Shown here piece after piece: positions 1 through 8,399 of a stretch of 64,000 bases of DNA; the stretch's first letter is position 1, and every line of letters starts with the position of its first letter. The notes beneath the pieces were generated by a model, which saw nothing but the letters and a program-made list of their open reading frames with translations, searched no databases and was not told the origin of the DNA. Made by a program: the position numbers and the translations under genes. Origin of the DNA: Streptomyces sp. 7-21. Lineage in GTDB: Bacteria; Actinomycetota; Actinomycetes; Streptomycetales; Streptomycetaceae. The stretch covers positions 1 to 64,000 of the forward strand of contig NZ_JAERRL010000008.1 in the NCBI RefSeq assembly GCF_016741785.1, read 5' to 3'.

Positions 1-165
1 TCCAACCGCCTGGCGGAGACAGGTCGGCACGAGGAAGCCCTAAAAGCCATCACCCGCGCCGTCAACACCTACCAAAACCTAACAACGAAACAACCCGAAA
101 TTTTTATGGATAACTTGCTGAAAGCCATCCAGCTGCGCGAGGCCTTGCGACGTGGACAGCGCTAG
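1..165 (+). CDS. C-terminal end of a TPR-repeat protein (partial)
   Basis: An open frame runs from base 1 to the TAG at 163-165 and encodes 54 residues whose start lies outside the window. The fragment reads like the second half of a tetratricopeptide repeat (ETGRHEEALKAITRAV, then a YQNL motif), the type found at the C-terminus of Streptomyces NTPase/TPR regulators. The run of AT-rich codons (tac caa aac cta aca acg aaa) is unlike the rest of the window. Because the next 1.3 kb is decayed, this could be the tail of a live gene or another remnant. Nothing can be said of its partner domains. Confidence 0.5.
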   Translation, partial: SNRLAETGRHEEALKAITRAVNTYQNLTTKQPEIFMDNLLKAIQLREALRRGQR

Positions 166-797
166 CAGCTCGAAATGCAGCTGTATATTACTCAGCAAAG
201 GCGCCCTACTGCGATATCAGACGAGGCGGATTACGGCCAGAGTCGACATGATCGCCGGCGACCTCACCGACCCCACCACCGCGCGCACCGCGCTCACCGC
301 GCTCACGGCAGTGGAGTCAGCGTTCCTCTTGACCGTGTTCGGAGGCCTCGTCCCCGTCTCTTGACGCTGCCCGAAAACCGCCTTGAGCACCTAGTGATAC
401 TGTCCTCGACGGCGGCACTTTTCTCGAGCCGGGACGGGATGGATCGGCTAGCCGCGTCAGTTTCTGACCAGCAGGTCCGGCAATCCGGTACCCCACTGCC
501 CTCACCCGGCCTGACATGTTATGGCTAACGAATTCGCGTGGACCGAAGGACCCGCACCACGCGCGTGCAGTCCGGCTTGCCTACCCCGAAGTGACCACCC
601 CACCGAACGACGAGCGCGACATCGCCGTTGCGGCTGTTAGCTGCATCGGGGCCACCGGCCCCGAACTCCTCAACCAAGCCGACCGTGTATCTGCCTTTGC
701 CGCGATTCTCGACCATGCCATCGCACTCTTCACCCCCGTCCAGGCAGCCACGTCGGAGCCGGTGGGGAGACAGCTGGTCTCGGAGCACACCGGATGA
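152..797 (+). pseudogene. Decayed NmrA-like NAD(P)-binding oxidoreductase
   Basis: Three short open frames in successive reading frames each match a different stretch of the NmrA/SDR-type NAD(P)-binding family. Frame 2 gives AGDLTDPTTARTALTAL and ESAFLL, the loop and strand after the Rossmann repeats. Frame 1 near 365-460 gives LEHLVILSSTAAL. Frame 3 from about 570 gives RLAYPEVTTPPNDERDIA and then a GPELLNQADRV-like stretch. The GxxGxxG N-terminus is missing and no single frame reads through. At least two frameshifts plus a 5' deletion therefore separate it from a working gene. Identity is by pattern memory only. Confidence 0.55.
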
Positions 798-1512
798 GAA
801 AGGCTGCTGGGCCGGAAGCTCCAGCACGTGACCGTCTGGACCGTTCTTCCCCGGGGACCGCGTTCGCCCGCCGAACTGGTACGGCCGGAGCAGGCGGTGG
901 TGTCCCTCGTGGGCGCCGCGAAGACCTGCTTGCAGACCTGGCCCGCTGGTGCCAGTCGGCGCACGACCAGTCGCGCGGTGCGGGCAAGAACCGGCTAGCC
1001 GCCGAACTGGCCAGCCGGAGGGCGCGCCAGGGCTGGGCACGTCCGCCTGACCACCGATGCGGTGCCGCTCGACAAGCTGTCGCAGGTGTGCCGGCCGCTC
1101 CTGGTCTTTGTCGACTGCGCCGAGAGCCGTGCCGGGCGGCTCCTGGCGCTGGCGGAGGCAGTTGACCACGGCCGGGCCGCCAGCCGTGCTGGGGCCGGCC
1201 GCTCTGACCGCGGCTACCCGCTCGCCCTGCCTCGCGCTTCTGGTCGGTTCCCTGACAGGCTTGGCCCGCACTACGCGGCACGTCCCCCCGCTGCACCGCC
1301 TCGACGGCCAGCTACCGGACTGCCCCCTGGCCCTCGGCGACTTGGCTGCCGGTCTCGCCACGGCTCTGGTCGACCACTCCGACACGCCGGCCCCCGACGT
1401 GCCTGCCCTCGCCGCGGCGTTGCACAGCCAGTCCGTGGCACCTGGCTGCCCTGGGACAGCGGGAGAACGCCCAGCACGCCCCTCACACGGGCTGTCCGCA
1501 CCTACCAACTGA
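798..1512 (+). pseudogene. Decayed ATP-binding NTPase of the TPR-regulator type
   Basis: Recognisable pieces lie in different frames: GRREDLLADLARWC near 910-955, a P-loop-region remnant ending in NRLAAELASRRARQGW near 990-1040, and PLDKLSQVCRPLLVFVDCAE with a following ALAEAVDHG near 1065-1170. Together these follow the order of a STAND-like NTPase (box before the P-loop, P-loop/helix, Walker B strand FVDYAES). The glycine-rich P-loop itself is no longer readable in frame. The downstream stretch to 1512 is open in frame 1 but unrecognisable. It may once have belonged with the TPR tail at the left edge, but the order is wrong for one gene. Confidence 0.45.
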
Positions 1513-2440
1513 CCGAGTAATCCCGATATGTACACGAGCACGGTTCGCAAAGTTTTCCAGCGGTGCGAGTCCGTCCGCTCGTTCGCGTGGCCCGGACCCA
1601 CCCCGCAGGCCGCTGCCGGTCTCTCCGCAGCGCCGGGGTGGGCCGGGGGGAGCAAGGAAGGAGCGGAGCGGCCAAGGCACCGCGGAATGGCGCAGCGAGC
1701 CGGGCCTCGTACCTTCGCCGGTGCGTGATCCGCGATCCGCTGCTTTCCCGGGCACGCGCAACGCTGAGACCGGCTCACGGACCTGATCCTGGTCGCGCGG
1801 GATTGCAGCCGGCGAAGGGTGCGCGAATGTTCGATATGCGGGAGCCGACGCATGAAAGCGGCCGCATTATTCACCCGTCGTGCGTCATCGCCGAAGCACC
1901 GCGAGGTCACCACCGAAGCTCTACACTTCCGCGTGCCAGGCGCGGCCGCTCACCTCTTCCCCATGAGTGAGCAGGTAATCGAATGCCGTTCTAACGCGAC
2001 ATGATCATCGTTGATCAGACGTGAACGACTGATGGTCGAGAGATCTGCCTTCGGTAAACGCTATGTAAAAGACAGAGCCTGGAGGGGCCGCTGCAAGCGT
2101 CACCATACCTCTACCGCTGCCCCCTTTGGGCCCCCTCGCTCCCCGGGACTACCACGGCTGATGGCGTGTCACAACCAGTGGCCATGCCTGCTTGACCGCG
2201 CCTTTACGTTCTGACGTAAGGTAATACCCGGGAAAAGTCGCGCCCGGGAATCCGCCTGAGACCGGTACCGCGTTGCTTTCCCTTGATTCCCCCTGCCTGC
2301 CGTCCCATCCCTGAAGGCGGCACGCATCCTCGCATTCGCGTCGACGATGACGCTCCCGCGCCGACGTACGACCCCATCGACTGATGACCTGACCACACCG
2401 CGCCCCGGTGGTCTCCCGTGGGCGCAGGAGAAAGGCCACC
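1513..2440. other. Gene-poor intergenic stretch
   Basis: About 0.9 kb holds no convincing gene. The open frames here are short, lack ribosome binding sites and resemble no family. Base composition is less GC-rich than the neighbours from about 1840 to 2280. A doubled TGATCA palindrome sits at 2002-2007 and 2012-2017, and a candidate promoter/operator lies at 2192-2222. The rest is probably further decayed sequence plus the 5' region of the carbonic anhydrase gene. Confidence 0.5.
2192..2222 (+). promoter_or_regulatory. Candidate promoter with palindromic operator upstream of carbonic anhydrase
   Basis: A TTGACC box (2192-2197) lies 19 bp before TAAGGT (2217-2222). Inside the spacer is a perfect inverted repeat, TTACGT-TCTG-ACGTAA, at 2204-2219. 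A repressor bound there would cover the -10 region. The resulting leader would be about 210 nt. This is inference from sequence pattern only. Confidence 0.35.
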
Positions 2441-3037
2441 ATGAAGTCCCTGGTTGACCACGCACGCTCCTTCACGTCGCATGTGGCCCAGCGCGCCGAG
2501 GAATTCCGCGCCTTCGAGGCCGGTCAGCGCCCCGATGTGCTGTTCATCGCCTGTTCCGACTCCCGTGTCGTGCCCTCCCTCATCACGGGCGCGCGGCCGG
2601 GCGAGCTGTTCGAGCTGAGGACCGCCGGGAACATCGTCCCGGAGTACCGCAGCGACCACCCCACCGGCGAGACGGCGACCATCGAGTTCGCCGTGCGCGT
2701 GCTGGGCGTGCGCCACGTCATCGTCTGCGGCCACTCGCACTGCGGCGCCGTCGGCGCCCTCGTCGGCGGCGGCGACCTCTCCCATCTGCCCGCCGTGCGC
2801 GACTGGCTGACCCGCACCGTGGCGCGGCCCGGGCCCCCAGCGGGGGCCGGCTCGCCACACCTCGCCGAAGCCGTGCAGCACCACGTCCTCGCGCAGCTGG
2901 AACGGCTGTGCACCTACCCCTGCGTAGCCGAACGACTGAGCGAGGGTAATCTGTCAGCGCATGCCTGGTACTACGAGGTGCACACCGGTGCCGTGACCGA
3001 ATACCGGCCCGAGGAAGCGGCCTTTCACCCGCTGTAA
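2441..3037 (+). CDS. Beta-class carbonic anhydrase
   Basis: Cytoplasmic zinc enzyme interconverting CO2 and bicarbonate, 198 aa, the usual size for bacterial beta-CAs. The zinc ligands are visible: Cys38 within CSDSR (Asp40/Arg42 being the conserved dyad) and His98/Cys101 within CGHSHCG. I chose the ATG at 2441 because AGGAGAAAGG lies 7-15 nt upstream; an upstream in-frame GTG has no such site. A SulP anion transporter follows after 73 bp in the same direction, so the pair probably works together in bicarbonate uptake or supply for carboxylases. An inverted-repeat promoter candidate sits about 220 bp upstream. Confidence 0.93.
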   Translation: MKSLVDHARSFTSHVAQRAEEFRAFEAGQRPDVLFIACSDSRVVPSLITGARPGELFELRTAGNIVPEYRSDHPTGETATIEFAVRVLGVRHVIVCGHSHCGAVGALVGGGDLSHLPAVRDWLTRTVARPGPPAGAGSPHLAEAVQHHVLAQLERLCTYPCVAERLSEGNLSAHAWYYEVHTGAVTEYRPEEAAFHPL

Positions 3038-3110
3038 CCCCGCGCCCCGCAGGGACCGCGCTCCGACGACTGACTTCAGCCGCTTCCGCCGTGTGCGAGG
3101 AAAAGGACCG

Positions 3111-4607
3111 ATGCCTTCCCTCAAGCCTGTCATTAACCGCGCCGACCTGCGGCGTGACGTTCTCGCCTCCCTCGTCGTCTTCCTGGTCGCCCTGCCGCTG
3201 TGCGTCGGGGTGGCCGTGGCCTCCGGCGTGCCCGCCGAACTCGGCCTGGTCACGGGCATCGTCGGCGGCCTCGTCGTCGGGTTCCTGCCCGGCAGCCGCT
3301 TCCAGGTCAGCGGCCCGGCGGCCGGCCTGACCGTCCTGGTCTACGAGGCGGTCCACGAGTTCGGCCTCGGCGCGCTCGGCGCCCTCGTCCTGGCCGCCGG
3401 GCTCATCCAGCTCGCGCTGGGCGCCCTGCGGCTGGGCCGCTTCTTCCGCGCGATCACGGTGGCCGTGGTGCAGGGCATGCTGGCGGGCATCGGGCTGGTC
3501 CTGGTCGTCGGCCAGCTGTACACGCTGGCCGGGGCGGAGCAGCCGCGCTCCGGCATCGACAAGCTCACCGAGCTGCCCGGCCTGGTCCGCGACACCGCCG
3601 CCTCGGGCACCGCGCTGGCCGCCGCCGCCATCGGCGCGGCCACCATCGCCCTGCTGGTGCTGTGGCAGCGGCTGCCCGCCCGCGTGCGGCTGGTCCCGGC
3701 GCCGCTCGCGGCGGTCACCCTGGTCACGGCGGTCACGGCGGCGACCGGCGTGTCCGTCGACCGCGTGGAGGTGCAGGGCCTGCTGCCGGCCATCCAGCCG
3801 CCTGGCACCGGCGACCTCGCTGGGCTGGGCAGCCTCGCCGCCCTCGGTACCGTGCTGGCGTTCGCCCTGATCGCCTCGGCGGAGAGCCTGTTCAGCGCCG
3901 CCGCCGTGGACCGGATGCACGACGGGCCGCGCACCGACTACGACAAGGAGCTGATGGCGCAGGGGGTGGGCAACACGGTCTGCGGCGCGCTCGGCGCCCT
4001 GCCGATGACCGCCGTCATCGTGCGCAGCTCCGCGAACATCCAGGCCGGCGCCCGGACGAAGCTGTCGCGGGTGCTGCACGGGCTGTGGCTGGTGCTGTTC
4101 GCGGCGCTGCTCCCGGCCGCGATCGGCGTGATCCCGCTGGCCGCGCTGGCCGGGGTCCTCATCCACGCGGGTGCCAAGCTCATCCCCGTCAAGGACCTGG
4201 TGCCGCTGTGGCGGGCGCACCGCGGCGAGGCGGCCATCCTCGTGGTCACGGCGCTGGCCATCGTCGGGACCAACATGTTCGAGGGGGTGCTGCTCGGCAT
4301 CGCCCTCGCCGTGATCAAGTCGGCGTGGGAGACCTCGCACGTCCACCTCGACGTCCACGAGCGGACCGACGGGCGGCTGATCGTCGCGCTGACCGGCTCG
4401 GCGACGTTCCTGCGTCTGCCCCGCATGCTGGAGACGCTGGAGGCGCTGCCGCAGGACCGGCCGGTGGAGCTGGACCTGACCGGGCTGCGCCACCTGGACC
4501 ACGCCTGCCGCACGACGCTGGAGAGCTGGGCCCGGCAGCGCGGCGCCACCGTCCCCCGGGTCACCCCGGCCACCATGGCCGCGGCCGCCGCCCCGGACCG
4601 CTCGTAG
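3111..4607 (+). CDS. SulP-family inorganic anion transporter with STAS domain
   Basis: Integral membrane transporter of 498 aa. The N-terminal 400 residues alternate hydrophobic helices and short loops (LASLVVFLVALPLCVGVAVA, VQGMLAGIGLVLVVG), including the SulP-type substrate region GPAAGLTV. The last roughly 90 residues form a cytoplasmic STAS domain (VELDLTGLRHLDHA). The start at 3111 follows GAGGAAAAGG; an upstream ATG in frame is less well placed. Coupling to a carbonic anhydrase gene is a common arrangement for SulP proteins carrying bicarbonate, so bicarbonate is the likeliest substrate, although sulfate cannot be excluded from sequence. Confidence 0.92.
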   Translation: MPSLKPVINRADLRRDVLASLVVFLVALPLCVGVAVASGVPAELGLVTGIVGGLVVGFLPGSRFQVSGPAAGLTVLVYEAVHEFGLGALGALVLAAGLIQLALGALRLGRFFRAITVAVVQGMLAGIGLVLVVGQLYTLAGAEQPRSGIDKLTELPGLVRDTAASGTALAAAAIGAATIALLVLWQRLPARVRLVPAPLAAVTLVTAVTAATGVSVDRVEVQGLLPAIQPPGTGDLAGLGSLAALGTVLAFALIASAESLFSAAAVDRMHDGPRTDYDKELMAQGVGNTVCGALGALPMTAVIVRSSANIQAGARTKLSRVLHGLWLVLFAALLPAAIGVIPLAALAGVLIHAGAKLIPVKDLVPLWRAHRGEAAILVVTALAIVGTNMFEGVLLGIALAVIKSAWETSHVHLDVHERTDGRLIVALTGSATFLRLPRMLETLEALPQDRPVELDLTGLRHLDHACRTTLESWARQRGATVPRVTPATMAAAAAPDRS

Positions 4608-4641
4608 ACTGCGGGCGTCCGAACGGAAACGGGGAGCCACC

Positions 4642-6411
4642 ATGCGTCAGCGATCGGGCCAGGACCGCAGGGGCCAGCGGCCCGGGGGTCAGCCCCGGCA
4701 GCCGGGGCAGTCCGGGCGGTCCGGGCCGCCCCGGCGGGGCCTCGACCGCGAGCTGGAGCGGCTGGACGGCGCCCCCTACGGCCGGTACAAGTCGCTGGCC
4801 GGGCCGTGGGAGCTGCCGGGCGGCTGTGAGCTGCGGATCGTGCGGGGTCAGGCCGACCCGTACGCGCCGCCCGCCCGCGTCGCGCTGCGGGTGCCGGGCG
4901 AGCGCGCCGGGTTCCCTGCGGAGCTGTGGGAGTCGCCGGTGCGGCGGCGGGCGCTGGCCAGCCACCTGGTGCGGCACGCCGCGCGGGAGGCGGCGCGGGT
5001 GCCCGCGTTCCGGGTGGACGCGGGCGGGCAGGAGGTGCTGGACCGCGCCTCGTGCGTGGTCGGCGCGGCGGACGGGTCCGTGACGCTGCGGCTCGGCGTG
5101 GCGCTGCCGGGCCCGCGGCGGCGGATCGACGGCCGCGAGGCGCGGCGGCTGCTGTGCGAGCGGCTGCCGCGGCTGGCTGAGCGCGCCCTGTGCCTGTCCG
5201 CGCTGGACGAGGCGGCGGTGCGGGAGTTCGTGGCGACGGTGGAGGACTCCGACGCGCTGCGCGCCGCGCTGCCCGGGCTGGGGCTGGTCGGCTTCGTCGC
5301 GGACGGGGCGATGCTGCCGCGCCGGTCGGGGGCGGACGACCGGCCGGCGCGCGGCGAGGGGCTGGTGCCGTTCCGCTCGCCGGACGAGCTGCGGGTGACG
5401 GTGCGGCTGCCGAACGCCGGGCCGGTGACCGGCATGGGCGTGCCGGAGGGCGTGACGCTAATCGTCGGCGGCGGTTTCCACGGCAAGTCGACGCTGCTGC
5501 GCGCGCTGGAGACCGGCGTGTGGGACCACGTCCCGGGCGACGGGCGGGAGCGGGTGGTGTCGCACCGCGACACGGTGAAGATCCGGGCCGAGGACGGGCG
5601 GCCGGTGGAGCGCGTGGACGTGCACGCGTTCGTGGACCATCTGCCGGGCGGCGCCCCCACCGACGACTTCTCGACGCCCAACGCCTCCGGGTCCACCTCG
5701 CAGGCGGCGTCGCTGTGCGAGGCGGTGGAGGCGGGCGCGCGGGTGCTGCTGATCGACGAGGACACCGCCGCCACCAACCTGATGATCCGGGACGCCCGGA
5801 TGCAGGCGCTGGTCGCCAAGGAGCGGGAGCCGCTGACGCCGCTGGTGGACTCGGTGCGGTCGCTGCACCGGGACCACGGGGTGTCGACCGTGCTGGTGAT
5901 GGGCGGGTCCGGTGACTACCTGGAGGTCGCCGACCGGGTGGTGATGATGGACGGTTACCGGCCCTTCGACGTCACCGGGCGGGCGCGCGAGGTCGCGGCC
6001 CGGCCGACGGGGCGGCGCGCGGAGGCGGACTCGTTCCCGGGGGTCGTCGCCCGCCGCCCGGACCCGTCGTCGCTCGACGCCACCGCGCGCGGGCGGCCCC
6101 GGATCCGCGCGCGCGGCACGGACTACCTGGTGTTCGGCGAGCACGAGGTGGACCTGCGCGCGGTCGAGCAGCTGGCCGACGCGTCGCACGTGACGGGTGT
6201 GGGGCTGGCGATGGCGCTGCTGGTGCGGCGCGGTTTCCTGGACGGGCGGCGGACGCTGGCGGAGGCGCTGGACCTGCTGGATGAGGAGCTGGCGGGCCCG
6301 GAGGGCGTCGCGGCGCTGCTGTCGGTGAGCGACGAGGACTTCGCCGTGCCCCGCCGGTACGAGGTGGCCGCCGCGGTCAACCGGCTGCGCGGCCTGCGGG
6401 TACTCCGCTGA
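4642..6411 (+). CDS. Predicted ABC-class ATPase (PF09818-type)
   Basis: A 589-aa soluble protein with an unusual ABC-like ATPase core. The Walker A-like GGGFHGKST is at residues 276-284, and Walker B LLIDEDTAATNL centres on Asp372-Glu373. A conserved GSTSQAASL stretch precedes it in the signature-motif position. The first 35 residues are Gly/Pro/Arg/Gln-rich and probably disordered. This architecture fits the 'predicted ATPase of the ABC class' family (relatives include trypanosome MRB1590, an RNA-binding ATPase). Its bacterial role is not established. It starts 34 bp after the SulP gene at an ATG behind GGGGAG and is probably co-transcribed. No membrane segments are seen. Confidence 0.85.
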   Translation: MRQRSGQDRRGQRPGGQPRQPGQSGRSGPPRRGLDRELERLDGAPYGRYKSLAGPWELPGGCELRIVRGQADPYAPPARVALRVPGERAGFPAELWESPVRRRALASHLVRHAAREAARVPAFRVDAGGQEVLDRASCVVGAADGSVTLRLGVALPGPRRRIDGREARRLLCERLPRLAERALCLSALDEAAVREFVATVEDSDALRAALPGLGLVGFVADGAMLPRRSGADDRPARGEGLVPFRSPDELRVTVRLPNAGPVTGMGVPEGVTLIVGGGFHGKSTLLRALETGVWDHVPGDGRERVVSHRDTVKIRAEDGRPVERVDVHAFVDHLPGGAPTDDFSTPNASGSTSQAASLCEAVEAGARVLLIDEDTAATNLMIRDARMQALVAKEREPLTPLVDSVRSLHRDHGVSTVLVMGGSGDYLEVADRVVMMDGYRPFDVTGRAREVAARPTGRRAEADSFPGVVARRPDPSSLDATARGRPRIRARGTDYLVFGEHEVDLRAVEQLADASHVTGVGLAMALLVRRGFLDGRRTLAEALDLLDEELAGPEGVAALLSVSDEDFAVPRRYEVAAAVNRLRGLRVLR

Positions 6412-6507
6412 CGCCCGGCCGTCACTCGACGTCTGCCGGAATCGCCCGTTACGGTGAAAGTGGAGTGATTTGGGACGTTCGCCCCTTTTCCTCGGAGGTG
6501 AGGCACT

Positions 6508-6963
6508 ATGACGCTCCCGGTCCACAGGCACCGTCCGCTCGCCGCGCGCGATCCGCTCGCCAAGATCGATGAGCTGTTTGAGCGCATGGGCACGCTCCTT
6601 GAGTCGACCGTGGACGACTACCTCCCGACTTCCCGGTCGGCGTGGTCTCCGCTTGCCGACCTGCGGGAGCTGGAGGACGCCTACGTGATCGAGGCCGAGC
6701 TGCCCGGCATCAAGCGGGAGGACATCGACGTCGAGATCGGCGAAGACGGCATCGTGATCAGCGGCGAGACCAGAGAAGAGGAGCGCAAGGGCACGCTCCA
6801 CCGGGGTACGCGGCGGACCGGACGCTTCGAGTACCGGGCCACGCTCCCTGGGCGCGTGGACGCCGACGGCGCGAAGGCGTCGCTGGAAGGCGGGGTGCTC
6901 ACCGTCCGGCTGCCGAAGGCGGAGGACGCCTCGACACGCCACGTCGAAATCGAGGGCGGCTGA
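6508..6963 (+). CDS. Hsp20/alpha-crystallin small heat-shock protein
   Basis: ATP-independent holdase chaperone, 151 aa. The alpha-crystallin domain spans roughly residues 45-145, with the typical AELPGIKREDIDVEI, ISGETREEE and the late LEGGVLTVRLPK motif (the GVL of the last beta strand). The N-terminal arm carries the oligomerisation region with IDELFERM. The start at 6508 follows a strong TCGGAGGTGAG site. The gene stands alone, with 96 bp upstream of the start and a hairpin terminator downstream. I could not find an unambiguous HAIR or CIRCE heat-shock operator in the upstream gap. Confidence 0.93.
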   Translation: MTLPVHRHRPLAARDPLAKIDELFERMGTLLESTVDDYLPTSRSAWSPLADLRELEDAYVIEAELPGIKREDIDVEIGEDGIVISGETREEERKGTLHRGTRRTGRFEYRATLPGRVDADGAKASLEGGVLTVRLPKAEDASTRHVEIEGG

Positions 6964-7123
6964 CGCCTCCCCCGGGTCAGGGCGCGGGTGGTGCGTTCCG
7001 CCCGCGCCCTCGGCATGACCGGACCCGCTTGCCCTGCGTCTGACGGCCGGCCGTGCGCAGCTGCGCCGGCTGCCTGTTTGTGTCTGGCGTTTTTGTCTGG
7101 CGTTTGCCTGCCTGTCTTTCTGC

Positions 7124-7146
7124 CCGGCGCCCGTGGCGGGCGCCGG
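7124..7146. terminator. Bidirectional hairpin between hsp20 and the M20 gene
   Basis: A perfect 10-bp stem (CCGGCGCCCG / CGGGCGCCGG) with a 3-nt loop lies in the gap between two convergent genes. There is no U-tract, as usual in this GC range. The stretch just before it (7078-7105) holds a near-direct repeat of GTCTGGCGTTT. Confidence 0.6.
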
Positions 7147-7173
7147 CTGAGCGCGCCCGGCGCCGGCCGCGCG

Positions 7174-8385
7174 CTACGCGAAGGCGGCCGCCGTCAGCCG
7201 CCGCACGGCCAGTTCGGCGTAGAGCGCGGCGCCGTCGGGCAGCACCGACTCGTCGAAGTCGGCCGTCGCCGAGTGGTTGCTGGGCGCGGTCTTTGGGTCG
7301 CGGTCCGGCGGGGTGGCGCCGAGGAAGATCATCACGCCGGGTACCTCGTGCGCCACGCGGGAGAAGTCCTCCGCGCCCAGCAGCGGGTTCGCCATGGGCT
7401 CGTACCGTTCCTCGCCGAACACCTCGCGCACGGCCGCGGCGGCGAACTTCTCCTCGCCGGCGTCGTTGACGGTGACCGGGTACTGCTCGGTGAAGCGGGC
7501 GTCCACCGCGAGGCCGTGCGCGGCGGCGATCCCCTGGCAGACGGCGACCGTGCCCTCCCGCAGCCGCTCCAGGCTGGCGGCCGACAGGCTGCGGACGGTG
7601 GCGCTGAAGTCGGCGCGGTCGGGGATGACGTTGGTGGCGGTGCCCGCGGCGAACGTGCCGACGGTGAGGACGACCGGGTCGAAGACGTCGAAGCTGCGGG
7701 TGACCCAGTTCTGCAGCGCGGTGACCATCTCGCAGGCGGCCGGGACCGGGTCGCGGGCGAGGTGCGGCGTGGAGCCGTGGCCGCCCGCGCCCCGGACGGT
7801 GACGTCCAGCACCGACGAGGAGGCCATCATCGGGCCGGGGCGGGCGGTGAACACCCCCGACGGCCAGGTGTGGGAGGAGACGTGGAGCGCGTAGGCGGCG
7901 ACGGGCCGCTCTCCCGCCGCGTCGAGCACGCCCTCGGCGATCATGTGTGCGGCGCCGTCGTAGCCCTCCTCGCCCGGCTGGAACATGAACACCACGCTCC
8001 CCGCCAGCCGGTCCCGGTGGGCGGCCAGCAGCCGGGCCGCCCCGGCGAGCATGGCGGTGTGGAAGTCGTGGCCGCAGGCGTGCATCTTCCCGCCGTGGTC
8101 AGGGCCGGTGGCGGCGAACGGCAGGCCGGTGCGCTCGGTGACGGGCAGCGCGTCCATGTCGCCGCGCAGCAGCACCACCGGCCCGGGGCGGGCGCCCCGC
8201 AGCACGGCGGTCACGGACGTCAGGCCGCGGCCGGTGGTGATCTCAAGCGGCAGCCCGTCGAGGGCGGCCAGCACGGCCTCCTGGGTGCGGGGCAGGTGCA
8301 GGCCGGTCTCCGGGATGGCGTGGAGGCGGCGGCGCAGCCGGATCAGGTCGTCGGCCAGCGCGCGGGCGTCGTCGCGTAGGTCCAT
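7174..8385 (-). CDS. M20-family metallo-amidohydrolase (N-acyl amino acid / hippurate hydrolase type)
   Basis: A 403-aa cytoplasmic dinuclear metalloenzyme that removes acyl groups from N-acylated amino acids or similar amides. The metal-binding motifs are intact: RGDMDALP near 74-81, HACGHDFH (Cys104, His106) at 102-109, PGEEG around 137-141 with the catalytic Glu, and LGAEDF near the C-terminus. The order and length fit the AbgB/HipO/aminoacylase-1-like subgroup. The start at 8385 lies 14 bp after the stop of the FtsW-like gene, so the two form a leftward operon. Substrate cannot be told from sequence. Confidence 0.9.
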   Translation of the reverse strand: MDLRDDARALADDLIRLRRRLHAIPETGLHLPRTQEAVLAALDGLPLEITTGRGLTSVTAVLRGARPGPVVLLRGDMDALPVTERTGLPFAATGPDHGGKMHACGHDFHTAMLAGAARLLAAHRDRLAGSVVFMFQPGEEGYDGAAHMIAEGVLDAAGERPVAAYALHVSSHTWPSGVFTARPGPMMASSSVLDVTVRGAGGHGSTPHLARDPVPAACEMVTALQNWVTRSFDVFDPVVLTVGTFAAGTATNVIPDRADFSATVRSLSAASLERLREGTVAVCQGIAAAHGLAVDARFTEQYPVTVNDAGEEKFAAAAVREVFGEERYEPMANPLLGAEDFSRVAHEVPGVMIFLGATPPDRDPKTAPSNHSATADFDESVLPDGAALYAELAVRRLTAAAFA

Positions 8386-8399
8386 GGCGGGGCCGCCTC

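Noticed and set aside
525..1913. A 462-aa minus-strand open frame at the left end
   Set aside because: No motif, Arg/Ala/Gly-rich, antisense to two recognisable decayed genes.
2718..4643. A 641-aa minus-strand open frame opposite the SulP gene
   Set aside because: Low-complexity Arg/Gly/Gln/Ala translation, no RBS, no family resemblance; typical antisense shadow of a GC3-rich gene.
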